Shown: positions 45,365 to 54,823, numbered from the stretch's first letter. The stretch is 64,000 nucleotides of DNA from an uncultured Sphingomonadaceae bacterium (GCA_913060895.1 CAJXSN010000009.1:1-64000); one strand, 5' to 3'. Notes: generated by a model not told the origin, from the letters alone. Numbers and translations are program-made.

Positions 45365-46105
45365 TTGTCCGATCAGACATTCACATTCGCAAATCTGGAA
45401 GCCGAGCTTGCCTATGCGCAGCGCCCGGCATCACGTGGCTTCGAGCGACCTTACGGCTGGGGCTGGCTGCTTGCGCTGCACCATGAGGCCGCGCAGCACG
45501 GCGAGCCTTGGGCGGAACGCATGGAGTCGCTGGCCCGCCATTTCGCTGTGCTGCTGCGCGAATATCTCGGCATCCTCACTTATCCAATCACAGTTGGCAC
45601 CCATTACAACACCGGCTTCGCTCTGGTGCTGGCCCGTGAATGGGCACAGGACCGCGATGTACGACTGGTGGCAGAGATCGATAGCTGGAGCGAGCGCGCC
45701 TTTGCCGAGCGAACCGACTATCAGGGTTGGGAGCCAGGCGGGGACGAGTTTCTCTCTCCCGCATTGATTGCAGCGCTTTTGATGAGCCAGGTGATGGAGG
45801 GGCCGCGCTTTGCCGCATGGTTCGACGCATTCCTTCCCCCCGACAGCATGGCGAGGATATTCACGCCAGCGACCGTGTCCGACCGGAGCGATGGCAAAGT
45901 GGCCCATCTCGACGGCCTCAATCTAAGCCGTGCGTGGTGCCTGAAAGAGATCGCTTCAGCTTTGGCCCCGCATCACCGGGAGGCAGAATTGCTGGCAGTT
46001 GCAGAGCGTCATCTATCCGCAGCATTGGCCCATGTCGCAGACGATTATATGGGCGAGCACTGGCTTGCTTCCTTCGCTCTGCTCGCGCTGCGAGAACGGC
46101 CGTAG
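45365..46105 (+). CDS. DUF2891 protein, N-terminally shortened
   Basis: A 246-residue protein of the DUF2891 family: GFERPYGWGWLLALHHEA, TYPITVGTHYNTGFAL, SFDW-less body with GWEPGGDEFLSPALIAALLMSQV, and GLNLSRAWCLKEIASAL. As far as I know, intact members have some 80-100 more residues before the FERPYGW motif, including a histidine-rich HPIFYGSFDWHSCVHG-like segment that is absent here. The frame begins with TTG at 45365, 30 bases after the oxoprolinase stop, with no ribosome site. It is probably a remnant after a deletion, or badly impaired. Confidence 0.7.
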   Translation: MSDQTFTFANLEAELAYAQRPASRGFERPYGWGWLLALHHEAAQHGEPWAERMESLARHFAVLLREYLGILTYPITVGTHYNTGFALVLAREWAQDRDVRLVAEIDSWSERAFAERTDYQGWEPGGDEFLSPALIAALLMSQVMEGPRFAAWFDAFLPPDSMARIFTPATVSDRSDGKVAHLDGLNLSRAWCLKEIASALAPHHREAELLAVAERHLSAALAHVADDYMGEHWLASFALLALRERP

Positions 46106-46257
46106 GGATCGTAGAAAAGATATTCAGCACGCGGTGTGCCGTAAGGACGCTATCGGTTCTCTAATGCTTCGATCCTCAGCCAGAAAGTCTGGCTTACCAT
46201 CGTGATTGCCGATCTTTTTACAGGCGACAGTCCGCCGGCGGCGGGCAAAAGATGTAG

Positions 46258-47286
46258 CTAGTCCTGCCGCTCCAGCAACTGAGAGCTGGTGTTGATCTCC
46301 GTGATGCCGCGCTTGCCATTCGCATCACGGCCCAGCTGCACCAGAACATCGATCACACTGGCAGCATAGGAAATCGTATCGCTGCGGCTGAGGCCGATGC
46401 CGGTTTGCATGACCATAAGCGACAATTGCTCCAGGGCGCCGCGCAGTGAGTTGGCGTGAATGGTGGAAAAGCTGCCCGGATGGCCAGTGTTAATGGCGCG
46501 CAGAAACGATACACTTTCCGCTCCGCGCAATTCGCCCAAGACGATGCGGTCGGGTCGCAGGCGCAAAGCAGCCTGTAGCAGTTCATTGGCCGTAACTTTC
46601 GCTTCGCCCAGTTCACCTTTCACCGCGACAAGCCCTACGCCGTTGTCGCCGGGTAAGCGCAGTTCCGGAGTATCTTCCACAAGCACAACACGCTGATCGG
46701 CCGGGATTTCGCCGAGCATGGCGTTTAGGAAAGTGGTTTTGCCCGTGCTGGTCCCGCCTGAAATCAGAATGGTACGGCGCTGGCGAATGGCTTCGCGCAG
46801 AAAGGCAATCGGCTCTGCCTGTGGATCGGGCATTGCGCCCGCTACCGGAGGCTTTAGCGGGCCATGATCGTAGGCGTCCAAGGGCAGATCCAGCCTGCGG
46901 TGGCGGCGGATAGCCATGACCCAGTGCTGGCGGCTGGCAGGCGGCCCGCAAAACTGGATCCGCGCGCCATCGGGCAGGGTAGCGCCCAGCAGAGGGTGCT
47001 CGCGATTGATGCCTTGATGGCTGACCCGGGCGACCTGTTCGGCCAGGCGCTGGACCAGAGTATCGGTGATATCGGGTGTGGCAATCCGCTGCATCCCGGG
47101 GCTTGCCGCATCCTCGATCCACACCTCGCCCGGCCGATTGACCAAAATTTCAGTGACGGTGTCGCGCTCCAGCCATTCGCGCAATGGCGCCAGATACGCA
47201 TCGAGATAGACGCTGCGCGCTTGCCCCAAACCAGGCATATCCTGCCCCGGCGTATCCTGCGGTATCGGATGGATTTCTGCAGTCAC
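46258..47286 (-). CDS. virB11: Type IV secretion ATPase VirB11
   Basis: A 342-residue hexameric traffic ATPase. Walker A GGTSTGKTTF lies near residues 176-185. The Asp-box VLVEDTPELRL, the Walker B region RPDRIVLGELRGAESVSFLRAINTGHPGS and the His-box FSTIHANS are all present. I start it at the GTG at 47286, preceded by GAGAGGACAG and 13 bases after the virB10 stop; the longer frame lies in virB10. It is the last gene of the cluster. Confidence 0.95.
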   Translation of the reverse strand: MTAEIHPIPQDTPGQDMPGLGQARSVYLDAYLAPLREWLERDTVTEILVNRPGEVWIEDAASPGMQRIATPDITDTLVQRLAEQVARVSHQGINREHPLLGATLPDGARIQFCGPPASRQHWVMAIRRHRRLDLPLDAYDHGPLKPPVAGAMPDPQAEPIAFLREAIRQRRTILISGGTSTGKTTFLNAMLGEIPADQRVVLVEDTPELRLPGDNGVGLVAVKGELGEAKVTANELLQAALRLRPDRIVLGELRGAESVSFLRAINTGHPGSFSTIHANSLRGALEQLSLMVMQTGIGLSRSDTISYAASVIDVLVQLGRDANGKRGITEINTSSQLLERQD

Positions 47287-47299
47287 CGGCTCTGTCCTC

Positions 47300-48442
47300 T
47301 CAGCGGTCGTTGGCAACGCCGGAGAAATCAAGATCGCGGGCAGTAAAGACGCGGATGGGTTCGCCTTGCCGCACACGGATGGTGGGGCCGATCTGGCTGT
47401 CCTGTTGCGCGGCGATACCGGCGGCGCTCTGGCCGGCCCCGCCGATCACTACAGAGGCTCCACCCGACCCCACAGCCGATAGACCACCGATGACCGAGAG
47501 CAGCATGGCAGAACCGAACCGCTTGAAGAATTTGGAGTTCACCTCACCCGGCAAGCCGGTGGTCCCGTCGAAGCCGATGGCGGGCGAGGAGATGTTGACC
47601 GAGGCCCCGTCGGGTCGGATGAGGCGCGTCCATACCACGTAGGCACGCTTCTGTCCGCCCTGAACGCCGGACTGGTATTGCCCGATTAGGCGACTGGAGC
47701 GCGGTACGAGAATGTTCTTGCCATCGAAGCTGCGCACATCCTGACTGACTACGGCGCGCACGAAGCCCGGCACATCGGTATCGATTGCCGTTTCCAGCAC
47801 TGCGGGTATCAGCGTACCTTGCGTCACAGTGGTGGCCGGATTGGTCATCGCGATCGCTTGTGCAGGCCCTCCGCCTACGCCGCCGATGCGGCTGGCAAAA
47901 TCGGACGCTGAACTGGTGACACCACCCGCCGATCCGTCGGCAGCAGCATCTGCCATTGCCGCGACTGGGCCGCCTGCTACAGCGCGGCCTGTGCTGGCGT
48001 CGAAAACCATTGTCGGGCTGGCATACGGATTGGCCTGCGGGGTTGGTACAACAGAACCGCGTGGCATATTCGACAAGATGGGCTGAGGCGCAGGGTCTGC
48101 GCGGGGCACTCCGCCGACCGGCTGGGCCGGGGCGACCACGGCGCTCCGCACAGGCTGCGTCGCGATTGCAGCTGGCGCAGCCGCCTGTTCCGTTCCGACG
48201 CTGGCGGGTGGTTCCATGCGCGCACTGTTCATGCTCCATAATGTAACCGCGCCCAGAGCGGCGACGATGGCGATGCCCGCGACCATGCCCACTATGTCGG
48301 AACGGCCCTGTTTGCGGGCGACGGCGGGAAAGGAATTGCGGCTGGCCAGATCGATGACCTCGGCGCTCTCCGTTTCGCGAGGGTCGGCATTTTCCGTATG
48401 GTCGGAGCCGCTCGGCGGAGGCATTTTAGAAGCAAGGCGCAT
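47300..48442 (-). CDS. virB10: Type IV secretion protein VirB10
   Basis: A 380-residue TrbI/VirB10 protein spanning the envelope. A short cytoplasmic N-terminus is followed by a membrane helix (about residues 50-71: IVGMVAGIAIVAALGAVTLW) and a Pro/Ala-rich periplasmic stretch. The conserved C-terminal domain (about 200-375) has LIPAVLETAIDTDVPGFVRAVVSQDVRSFDGKNILVPRSSRLIGQY and a second helix region near SAMLLSVIGGL for the outer-membrane pore. It begins 12 bases after the virB9 stop. Confidence 0.95.
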   Translation of the reverse strand: MRLASKMPPPSGSDHTENADPRETESAEVIDLASRNSFPAVARKQGRSDIVGMVAGIAIVAALGAVTLWSMNSARMEPPASVGTEQAAAPAAIATQPVRSAVVAPAQPVGGVPRADPAPQPILSNMPRGSVVPTPQANPYASPTMVFDASTGRAVAGGPVAAMADAAADGSAGGVTSSASDFASRIGGVGGGPAQAIAMTNPATTVTQGTLIPAVLETAIDTDVPGFVRAVVSQDVRSFDGKNILVPRSSRLIGQYQSGVQGGQKRAYVVWTRLIRPDGASVNISSPAIGFDGTTGLPGEVNSKFFKRFGSAMLLSVIGGLSAVGSGGASVVIGGAGQSAAGIAAQQDSQIGPTIRVRQGEPIRVFTARDLDFSGVANDR

Positions 48443-48454
48443 GATCGGTCCTGT

Positions 48455-49258
48455 CTATCGGGCGTTGGCTGCATTGGGGGTTAAGGCTGCTTGGTCTGGC
48501 GAAGAGCGTTCAGGCCCGCGATTGAACAATTTTGCGGTTTCGTCTCCAGAGCGGAAAATAAACGCAGCCGGGACGCCGTCGACCACGATCGTATTGCCCC
48601 GAACGGTAAAATTCACCGGGCCTTCCGTACCTTCATAATCTTCGACCAGAATGGCTGGCACTTTCGCGCCTGCAGGCCATTTCAGGAAGGTGGCTTCTCC
48701 GTCATCATACGTTTCGGATGGCAGCAGGGCGGTGTCGCCCGTGCCGGTCCAGGCATAATTTAAAATCGCGGGATCGACGACTGCATAGGGATCGCTGGCT
48801 GCTGCCACTTCCACAGCGTTTGGGCCACCGGCGATCAGAGGCAGTTCTTCTTCCTCTTGCTCGGGTTCGTCGGGATAAGTGAAAGCGAGCAGGTAGAGCG
48901 GTTCTGCCTTGGGGCTCGCGACCAGATCGAAAAGGTAGGTATGGCGATCGGTTACCACGGTCATATTGGTCCGCGCCGTGGGGCTGAGTGGTTTGACGAA
49001 CAGCAGGTTTGCCCGCTTGTTCGGTGTGACCTGCCATGCATTGGCATCACCGATGGCGACATTCTCGATCCGCTCGTCTTCCCCGAAACGGATGGTTGCC
49101 TGCACTTTCACACGGCCTTCCAGCCGCACGACTTTCATGGGATCGTACAGCCGCTCTGCAAGACGCGTATCCTGCGCATACACGCGTGTGGCCAAGGTCG
49201 GAACGAAAGCTGCCGCTACGAAAAAGGCGAGCGCGGCAGTGTGGCAGGCGCGAGTCAT
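48455..49258 (-). CDS. virB9: Type IV secretion protein VirB9
   Basis: A 267-residue VirB9/TrbG/CagX protein with signal peptide (cut near TRVYAQ). The N-terminal domain has YDPMKVVRLEGRVKVQATIRFGEDERI, and LLFVKPLSPTARTNMTVVTDRHTYLFDL matches the family. The C-terminal beta domain (TFLKWPAGAKVPAILVEDYEGTEGPVNF to FIFRSGDETAKLFN) normally pairs with the lipoprotein VirB7. No VirB7 gene is present. It overlaps the virB6 stop by four bases, which leaves no room for virB7 or virB8. Confidence 0.93.
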   Translation of the reverse strand: MTRACHTAALAFFVAAAFVPTLATRVYAQDTRLAERLYDPMKVVRLEGRVKVQATIRFGEDERIENVAIGDANAWQVTPNKRANLLFVKPLSPTARTNMTVVTDRHTYLFDLVASPKAEPLYLLAFTYPDEPEQEEEELPLIAGGPNAVEVAAASDPYAVVDPAILNYAWTGTGDTALLPSETYDDGEATFLKWPAGAKVPAILVEDYEGTEGPVNFTVRGNTIVVDGVPAAFIFRSGDETAKLFNRGPERSSPDQAALTPNAANAR

Positions 49259-50484
49259 TTCAGTTTCTCCGTATTGCGGGGCGGTGCAGGTTTGAAGCGG
49301 GTCCCCAGCCCCACGGTGCGCCCGGCACTTCCGCTAAGTGGCTTTACCTGACCTTCGCCTGAAGTGGTGGAAAGCACGTTGGTGACGCGGGTTGTCTGTG
49401 ATCCCCCGCCCGTGTCGTTGGCCGGAATAGCTGGTGCGCGGCTTGCCGCAGTGCCAACGCCGGCGGCAATGGCTGTGCGCTGCGCGGCGACACTTTGCGG
49501 TGCAGTGGATGCAGCCTGTGTCTCTCGCGTCTGAGCACTTGCGTGTTGCGGCTGGGCCGAGGCTGCGGCAGATGCCATGCTGGTACCGCGCTCCTGCCTG
49601 TCCGGCACGAGCCCGAAGACCTGCCAGCCCGATACCATTGTTCCTGCCACCTTCAGAACCATAATCATCAATGCGATATGGACTGCGCCAATCATGAAAA
49701 ACGCCATCGCAGACCGGGCCTCGATCTCGCCGGGTATCGCTGTTAGTGCATTGAGGATGGGTACGGACAGCTCCAGCATCACGCTCCCCGCCAGCACGGC
49801 AAAGATCGGGGTCAGGGCCAGCATGACCACCCCTTTCAACCATCCGGTGAACATTCCGCGAGTGCCATTGAACAGCGCCAGGACTACAAATATCGGGCCC
49901 AACGCAACCAGCACCGCCAGTGCAATCCGCGCTGTCACCAGCACGCCCACCGTGCCGAGCATAAACAGCATTGCTCCCAGCCACAGCATCCCTTCCGGCG
50001 AAAAAGCCGAGACATTTTCACTGTCGCCCGACGCCTCCTCGATAGCAGCGAACACAACATCGACCTTGGTGGCGAAGGTTGCCGTCGCGCTACCGCTATC
50101 GCCGGTCAGCAGGCCAGCCAGCCAGTCGGGCGCACCAATGGCGAGGTTCCAGACCACCGCCTGATAGGCAACCCAGCTGGTCGCAAAGGTAAGCACCAGT
50201 CCCAGCGTTAGCATGCGCGGGGTAAGGGAGCGCACGCCAAGGCTTGAGCGTCCGGTAAGCAGATTGATTGCGAAGAACGCAATATATAGCGTCAGCAGAA
50301 TGGTCAGCGCAGTGACGAGCGCGCCGCCCGAAGCGAAAAGCCGCCCGAATGCGTCGCCAGTTGTTTCTGCCGCTACGCAGTCGACCGCTCGCAAGGCGGA
50401 TGCCACGCCGCCCGCAGCATCGCTGACGGCGTATTGGCATTCCGCCGGAGTTGGCGTGCCAGTCGAGGGGACGGGAGCGGTCAC
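49255..50484 (-). CDS. virB6: Type IV secretion protein VirB6
   Basis: A 409-residue TrbL/VirB6 polytopic protein with at least five hydrophobic segments between about residues 50 and 295 (AAVTILLTLYIAFFAINLL-like first segment, then LGLVLTFATSWVAY, MLFMLGTVGVLVTARIALAVLVALGPIFVVLALF). The last 100 residues are hydrophilic, Gln/Ala/Thr-rich and low in complexity. It overlaps virB4 by four bases at its start and virB9 at its end. Confidence 0.9.
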   Translation of the reverse strand: MTAPVPSTGTPTPAECQYAVSDAAGGVASALRAVDCVAAETTGDAFGRLFASGGALVTALTILLTLYIAFFAINLLTGRSSLGVRSLTPRMLTLGLVLTFATSWVAYQAVVWNLAIGAPDWLAGLLTGDSGSATATFATKVDVVFAAIEEASGDSENVSAFSPEGMLWLGAMLFMLGTVGVLVTARIALAVLVALGPIFVVLALFNGTRGMFTGWLKGVVMLALTPIFAVLAGSVMLELSVPILNALTAIPGEIEARSAMAFFMIGAVHIALMIMVLKVAGTMVSGWQVFGLVPDRQERGTSMASAAASAQPQHASAQTRETQAASTAPQSVAAQRTAIAAGVGTAASRAPAIPANDTGGGSQTTRVTNVLSTTSGEGQVKPLSGSAGRTVGLGTRFKPAPPRNTEKLK

Positions 50485-52907
50485 TGAGCCGCCTGATCGT
50501 AAGCTGCGGCACTATCGGCTTCGTCTGTGCCGTTCGCAGGCCACTCATGCCCTGTCAGTTCGGGATACCAGCCTGCCGGATCATCTCCCATCGCACTGCG
50601 TAAATGATCGAGACGGCGCACACTGCTTTCGCGGCCGGAAAGGACGGTCAGAACCTCGGGCGCGTTTGAAAGATCGAGCCTGACGACTACGCTGGCATCG
50701 GGCTGGCGGACCAGAAAGCACCGGCTGTGTGCTGGCAGAGTGCGGATCAGTGCCAACTCGTGCAACGTCAGGCCGAAACCGTCGCAGTAATCCTCGGGCC
50801 GGGCACGGCTGTTGGGCATGAACACCATCGTCGCTGTCTGCTCGACCAGCGCTGTGGAAATCCGGCTATCCAAGGCATCACGCGCGCTTTGGGTTGCGAA
50901 TCCAAGCAGGGCGTTGCGTTTCCGCAGAGTCTTCAGCCAGTCGCGGATGCGTGCGGCGAATACCTCGTCATCCAGCGCCTTCCATCCTTCGTCGATCAGG
51001 ATCATGGTTGGATCCCCGTCCAGCCGCTCTTCGATCCGGTGAAACAGATACATCATTGTCGGCGTACGCAGCTTGGGGTTTTCCAACAGCGCGGTCATGT
51101 CGAAGCCGAGCGTCTTGTTATTCAGATCGAGCTTGTCGACGGCATTGTCGAATAGCCAGTTATACTCGCCGCCTTCTATCCAAGCGCTCAGCCGGTCGGC
51201 CAGATCGCCTGGCTCGGGGCGCCGGGTGCCCGACAGCAATTCACGAAAATTCTTGAGCCGCCGCAATGTTGCATCGTTTTCGTACGCTGCATCTACTGCC
51301 TGAGCGATGGTTTGCAATTCTTCCGGGCCTTCTGCCGCGAGAAGTACGCCCAGCCATTCGCGCAGAAAAGCGCGGTTGGTCGGATTGTCAGGCAACGCCA
51401 GTGGGTTGAAGCCGGTCGGTTCGCCGGAACTGATCCGGTCATAACGTCCGCCAATCCCGCGCACGAACAGCTCCGCGCCGCGGTCCTTGTCGAACAGGAT
51501 GGTACGCGGTTTGAATTTCTGCGCTTGGGCGGCAAGAAAGTTCATCACCACGGTCTTGCCCGACCCGCTTGGCCCGATAACAGAAAAATTACCCAGATCG
51601 CCGTGATGGAAATTGAAGAAGAAAGGTGTCGCACTGGTGGTTTCCAGCAGAGTAACCGCATCACCCCAGTGATTGCCGCTTGCCTGCCCCAGCGCAAAGC
51701 CATGCAGACTGCCAAAGCTCGCCATGTTGGCAGAGGAAATCATCGCCCGGCGCACGATATATTGTTCGTTGCCTGGGAACTGCGCCCAGAATGCAGGCTC
51801 CAGATTGACATCTTCGCGGACCACGATGGCGCCGGTATCCGCCAAAGCCGCAGCGCAGGCGGCACTGGCATCGTCCAGACGGGGAAGGGTGCTCTCGCGC
51901 ACCAGAACGGACAGATGATGGTCGCCAAAGCCGACTGCGCCATTACCCAAAGCATCGCGCGCGGACAGCATATCGCCGCGCTCGGCCTGTGCTTCCTCGT
52001 CCGCACTCCGCAAGCGGCGCAGGGCCAGATCCATCCGCTCGCGCGCAGTGGTCCGTTCGGTGGGCGCATAGCTGTCGGTGACGATCATCTCGTAGGGCAG
52101 GCGGAGCAACCCGTCGATCAGGCCGGGGCTGGTCGCGTCGGGATAATCTTTCAGGCTGAGAATGGCAGAAAAATCCGGCTCTCCGGACCCGCGCTGTTCC
52201 ATCGCATCGAGGCCGAAACTAGCCCGCCGGTAGGGCAGCATATGACCGATATCGGTGTCTTCCGACGGCCTGCGCACCGGCCGCATCTCGCCATTATAGA
52301 GGGCCGAGAGCAGTTCCAGAACCTCGTTATTGGTCTTGCCGCCGGGACCGGTATAATCGCCCAGCAGACTGGCTCCGTAAGATTGCAACGATGCCACCAG
52401 CCCGGTGGCCGCCGCCTTCAGCGAGCGTAGGTCTTTCGGGTCGGCTTCGACGTCGCTCTGCCCCTTTCGCCGCCACATTTTAGACAGTTTTTCGGCGAAA
52501 CCGGCTTTGCCGCGCGCGGGGCGCCGGATGAGAGTCACGAATTGATCGTTGATAAAAAGAGAGCCAGAGCCCAGCCGCTCTTTCCATCGCGTATCGATAT
52601 GGCGGCTGAGCGGATCATGGAACTGTGCGTCCAGATCCACTTCTACCCGGCGGCGGATTACATGGTGGACCATTACGAAACGCGAATCGAGGGTGGAACG
52701 CAGCATGACTTCGCGTGTCGCCGCGTGAGCGTTCAATGCGTCCGTATCTTCTGTTTCGAACAGCAGCCCGGGAACCTGAATTGCCATCATCAGCGAGCCG
52801 TCGCGTAGCAGCATGGTGTGCTCGTCTACCAGTCGGGCATAGGGCAACCGGTTGCCTGCGCGGGCTTCCTTGTCGCTCCAGGCGGCGGCTCCGATCCATT
52901 TGCTCAT
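50481..52907 (-). CDS. virB4: Type IV secretion ATPase VirB4
   Basis: An 808-residue VirB4/CagE ATPase that powers pilus or complex assembly. The N-terminal CagE_TrbE domain includes MAIQVPGLLFETEDTDALNAH. The ATPase domain has Walker A VIGPSGSGKTVVMNF near residues 443-452 and Walker B PTMILIDEGWKALDD near 632-642. The ends GFATQSARDALDSR and PNSRARPEDY are typical. It follows virB3 by 36 bases and overlaps virB6 by four; the usual virB5 slot between them is empty. Confidence 0.96.
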   Translation of the reverse strand: MSKWIGAAAWSDKEARAGNRLPYARLVDEHTMLLRDGSLMMAIQVPGLLFETEDTDALNAHAATREVMLRSTLDSRFVMVHHVIRRRVEVDLDAQFHDPLSRHIDTRWKERLGSGSLFINDQFVTLIRRPARGKAGFAEKLSKMWRRKGQSDVEADPKDLRSLKAAATGLVASLQSYGASLLGDYTGPGGKTNNEVLELLSALYNGEMRPVRRPSEDTDIGHMLPYRRASFGLDAMEQRGSGEPDFSAILSLKDYPDATSPGLIDGLLRLPYEMIVTDSYAPTERTTARERMDLALRRLRSADEEAQAERGDMLSARDALGNGAVGFGDHHLSVLVRESTLPRLDDASAACAAALADTGAIVVREDVNLEPAFWAQFPGNEQYIVRRAMISSANMASFGSLHGFALGQASGNHWGDAVTLLETTSATPFFFNFHHGDLGNFSVIGPSGSGKTVVMNFLAAQAQKFKPRTILFDKDRGAELFVRGIGGRYDRISSGEPTGFNPLALPDNPTNRAFLREWLGVLLAAEGPEELQTIAQAVDAAYENDATLRRLKNFRELLSGTRRPEPGDLADRLSAWIEGGEYNWLFDNAVDKLDLNNKTLGFDMTALLENPKLRTPTMMYLFHRIEERLDGDPTMILIDEGWKALDDEVFAARIRDWLKTLRKRNALLGFATQSARDALDSRISTALVEQTATMVFMPNSRARPEDYCDGFGLTLHELALIRTLPAHSRCFLVRQPDASVVVRLDLSNAPEVLTVLSGRESSVRRLDHLRSAMGDDPAGWYPELTGHEWPANGTDEADSAAAYDQAAQ

Positions 52908-52943
52908 TACGTTTTCGACACTCCGATGGTGCGCTATTGCGTA

Positions 52944-53228
52944 TCAGGCGGCGTAGCTGTTGCAGCCCCAGCGTTTAAAATTCTTCACTCGCGGGCACTT
53001 ACTGACTTTCGTGATCCACAGATCGAACACGCGCGGCTCACGCAGACAGGCGAAATAGCCGATGCCATGCATGATGGCTGCGGCAGGCAGGGCCAGCCAA
53101 CTGCCGGTAATCAAAAACACTTCGGTCGTGACCGCAGCGTTAATGATAAAATAATTGTAGGTCACGCCGGCAAACATCTGGGGGCGGGTTAGGGCGCGGT
53201 GCACCGGGTGGCGGATCAACTGGTCCAT
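52944..53228 (-). CDS. virB3: Type IV secretion protein VirB3
   Basis: A 94-residue inner-membrane protein of the VirB3 family: HPVHRALTRPQMFAGVTYNYFIINAAVTTEVFLITGSW then a second hydrophobic segment around residues 48-62, and a basic C-terminal tail. Order and spacing (six bases after virB2, before virB4) support the call. Confidence 0.9.
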   Translation of the reverse strand: MDQLIRHPVHRALTRPQMFAGVTYNYFIINAAVTTEVFLITGSWLALPAAAIMHGIGYFACLREPRVFDLWITKVSKCPRVKNFKRWGCNSYAA

Positions 53229-53234
53229 AAACTA

Positions 53235-53549
53235 TCAGCCCGATACGCCCTGTATCCCTGCGACAATCGATGCCGCACCGAACAGGATGAAGGTGCCGAT
53301 GATGACTGTTGCGCCAAACCGCCAGTTGAGCCGCCCAGTCAGCATCATGAACCCGACAGCCGCCACAGCCATCACGGCTACGGCGGTAGCGACATTGCCC
53401 AGCAATGTGCCCTGAAGCCAAGTCAGGGCATCGACAATTGGGCCCGAACCTGCCGGGTCGGCTCCCTGTACCTGCGCCATCGCGGCTGAAGGTAAAGCGA
53501 GCGCAGCGGTTCCAATAGCCTGAAAAGTCATGCGGGAAAGAGAACGCAT
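53235..53549 (-). CDS. virB2: Type IV secretion pilin VirB2
   Basis: A 104-residue TrbC/VirB2-type pilin with a signal sequence (IGTAALALPSAAMAQ) and two hydrophobic helices (about residues 42-65 and 75-98) connected by a short basic loop GRLNWRFG. It lies three bases after the transglycosylase gene. Confidence 0.9.
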   Translation of the reverse strand: MRSLSRMTFQAIGTAALALPSAAMAQVQGADPAGSGPIVDALTWLQGTLLGNVATAVAVMAVAAVGFMMLTGRLNWRFGATVIIGTFILFGAASIVAGIQGVSG

Positions 53550-53552
53550 ATT

Positions 53553-54176
53553 CTAGTTGTCCTGTCTGGAATGGTTGGAAAGGCGGCCCATGATGGCAGC
53601 CACATAATGCTGTGTTTCCCGGATACGCGGCACGCCGCCTGCGCGGATTACCCGGCCAGGCCCGGCATTATACGCTGCCAGCGCCCTCTCTATGTCTCCG
53701 TCGAACCGGTCTAGCTGTTCACGCAGATAACGTGCGCCGCCTTCCAGATTCTGGAACGGATCGCGCGGGTCCACACCCAAATCGCGCGCTGTGCCGGGCA
53801 TAAGCTGGGCCAGACCCTGCGCACCTACCGGCGATATGGCCGCCGCCCGCCAGCGGCTTTCCTGCCAGACCAGTGCTTCGATCAGACTGGGACTCAGGTC
53901 AAACCGCTGCGACAGCTCGGCCACTTTCACAGCGTAGATTTCCGGCACCATCAGTGCGTGAAGGCTTTGGTCCGATGTAGCATGAGAAGGAATTCCGATT
54001 CCGGTTTCATCATCCGGGGCCGCCAGCAGAGTTACGGATGGCGTGGCGAGAGGAACGCCGCCAGCAACCCAGCGCGCGCCATCTTCACCAATCTCTATTA
54101 CGTCTGCACTAGCTGGTGCAGCAAAAGAAAGCAGCACGGCCATCATGGCGGCGCGCTTCCCCATCGGTAGAATCAT
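53553..54176 (-). CDS. Lytic transglycosylase (VirB1-like)
   Basis: A 207-residue secreted transglycosylase that would open peptidoglycan for the secretion apparatus. The signal peptide is AVLLSFAAPASA. The SLT domain has LIEALVWQESRWRAAAISPVGAQGLAQLMPGTA (catalytic Glu in WQESRW), FQNLEGGARYLREQLDRFDGDIERALAAYNAGPGRV. The start at 54176 has a GGAGGG ribosome site. It is the first gene of the vir cluster. Confidence 0.92.
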   Translation of the reverse strand: MILPMGKRAAMMAVLLSFAAPASADVIEIGEDGARWVAGGVPLATPSVTLLAAPDDETGIGIPSHATSDQSLHALMVPEIYAVKVAELSQRFDLSPSLIEALVWQESRWRAAAISPVGAQGLAQLMPGTARDLGVDPRDPFQNLEGGARYLREQLDRFDGDIERALAAYNAGPGRVIRAGGVPRIRETQHYVAAIMGRLSNHSRQDN

Positions 54177-54368
54177 TTGGCCCTCCGTCCCCACCCCCAT
54201 CGCCACCTTAGATGACAAGAAAGTGACAAAGCAGGCCTTCCAACCGAGATTGCGGTCAGAGGCTGGAGGTGTAGATATCTACTCGCACACCGCAGTCAGG
54301 CTAGCAACCATTTGATTAGCAAGCCGCAAGTTGCCGTGCAGGACGCCCGGCAAACAACTGGCGGGCAT

Positions 54369-54686
54369 TTATCGCCGTGATGCGAATGTCTGTGTGCGCA
54401 ATTCGCCGCGATTCAGCTGGCGTAGACCTTGCCGCGCAAGATCCGCTGGATAGACCCAGCGTCCGTCCTTCGTTTCAAGCGTGTAATCGACCTTCATCTG
54501 GCGAACGGTTTCGAACAAGGCGCGCGCCTTGTCATCGCGGCCGTTCCGGGCGTGAGTGAAGGCGCGATTGATTAAAATGGCGGGGTCGGCTTCGTGTGCC
54601 TGCTTGCTAGCCACAGGGACGTCGGTCGCAACCGGCCCTATTGTGCTCGTGGCGGCAAGCGAAAGCGCGAACAGGGAAGCTATCAT
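54369..54686 (-). CDS. Small secreted TPR-like protein
   Basis: A 105-residue protein with signal peptide (LFALSLAATSTIGPVA). A helical segment resembles a single tetratricopeptide unit (PAILINRAFTHARNGRDDKARALFETVRQMKV), followed by YTLETKDGRWVYPADLARQGLRQL. GAGAGGA precedes the ATG at 54686. It is divergent from the lipoprotein-receptor pair and shares their Pho-box-like upstream region, so it may be co-regulated. Function is unknown. Confidence 0.7.
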   Translation of the reverse strand: MIASLFALSLAATSTIGPVATDVPVASKQAHEADPAILINRAFTHARNGRDDKARALFETVRQMKVDYTLETKDGRWVYPADLARQGLRQLNRGELRTQTFASRR

Positions 54687-54747
54687 AGACAATTCCTCTC
54701 TACCTGAAGCTACACTGGCACCATTGTAACATCCTCGCAATAAAAAC

Positions 54748-54823
54748 GTAACAAATGCTTCACAAATCAATTTCGGTCTATCGTCACAAAACCGAAACGC
54801 TTGGACAAAAACCGTCACAAAAG
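54748..54823. promoter_or_regulatory. Pho-box-like direct repeats between divergent genes
   Basis: Two pairs of similar 9-mers with 11-bp period: GTAACAAAT (54748) with TTCACAAAT (54759), and GGACAAAAA (54803) with GTCACAAAA (54814). Another GTCACAAAA occurs at 54783. PhoB binds paired 11-bp repeats with a TGTCA-like core, so phosphate control is plausible; the match is by eye and imperfect. Confidence 0.45.
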
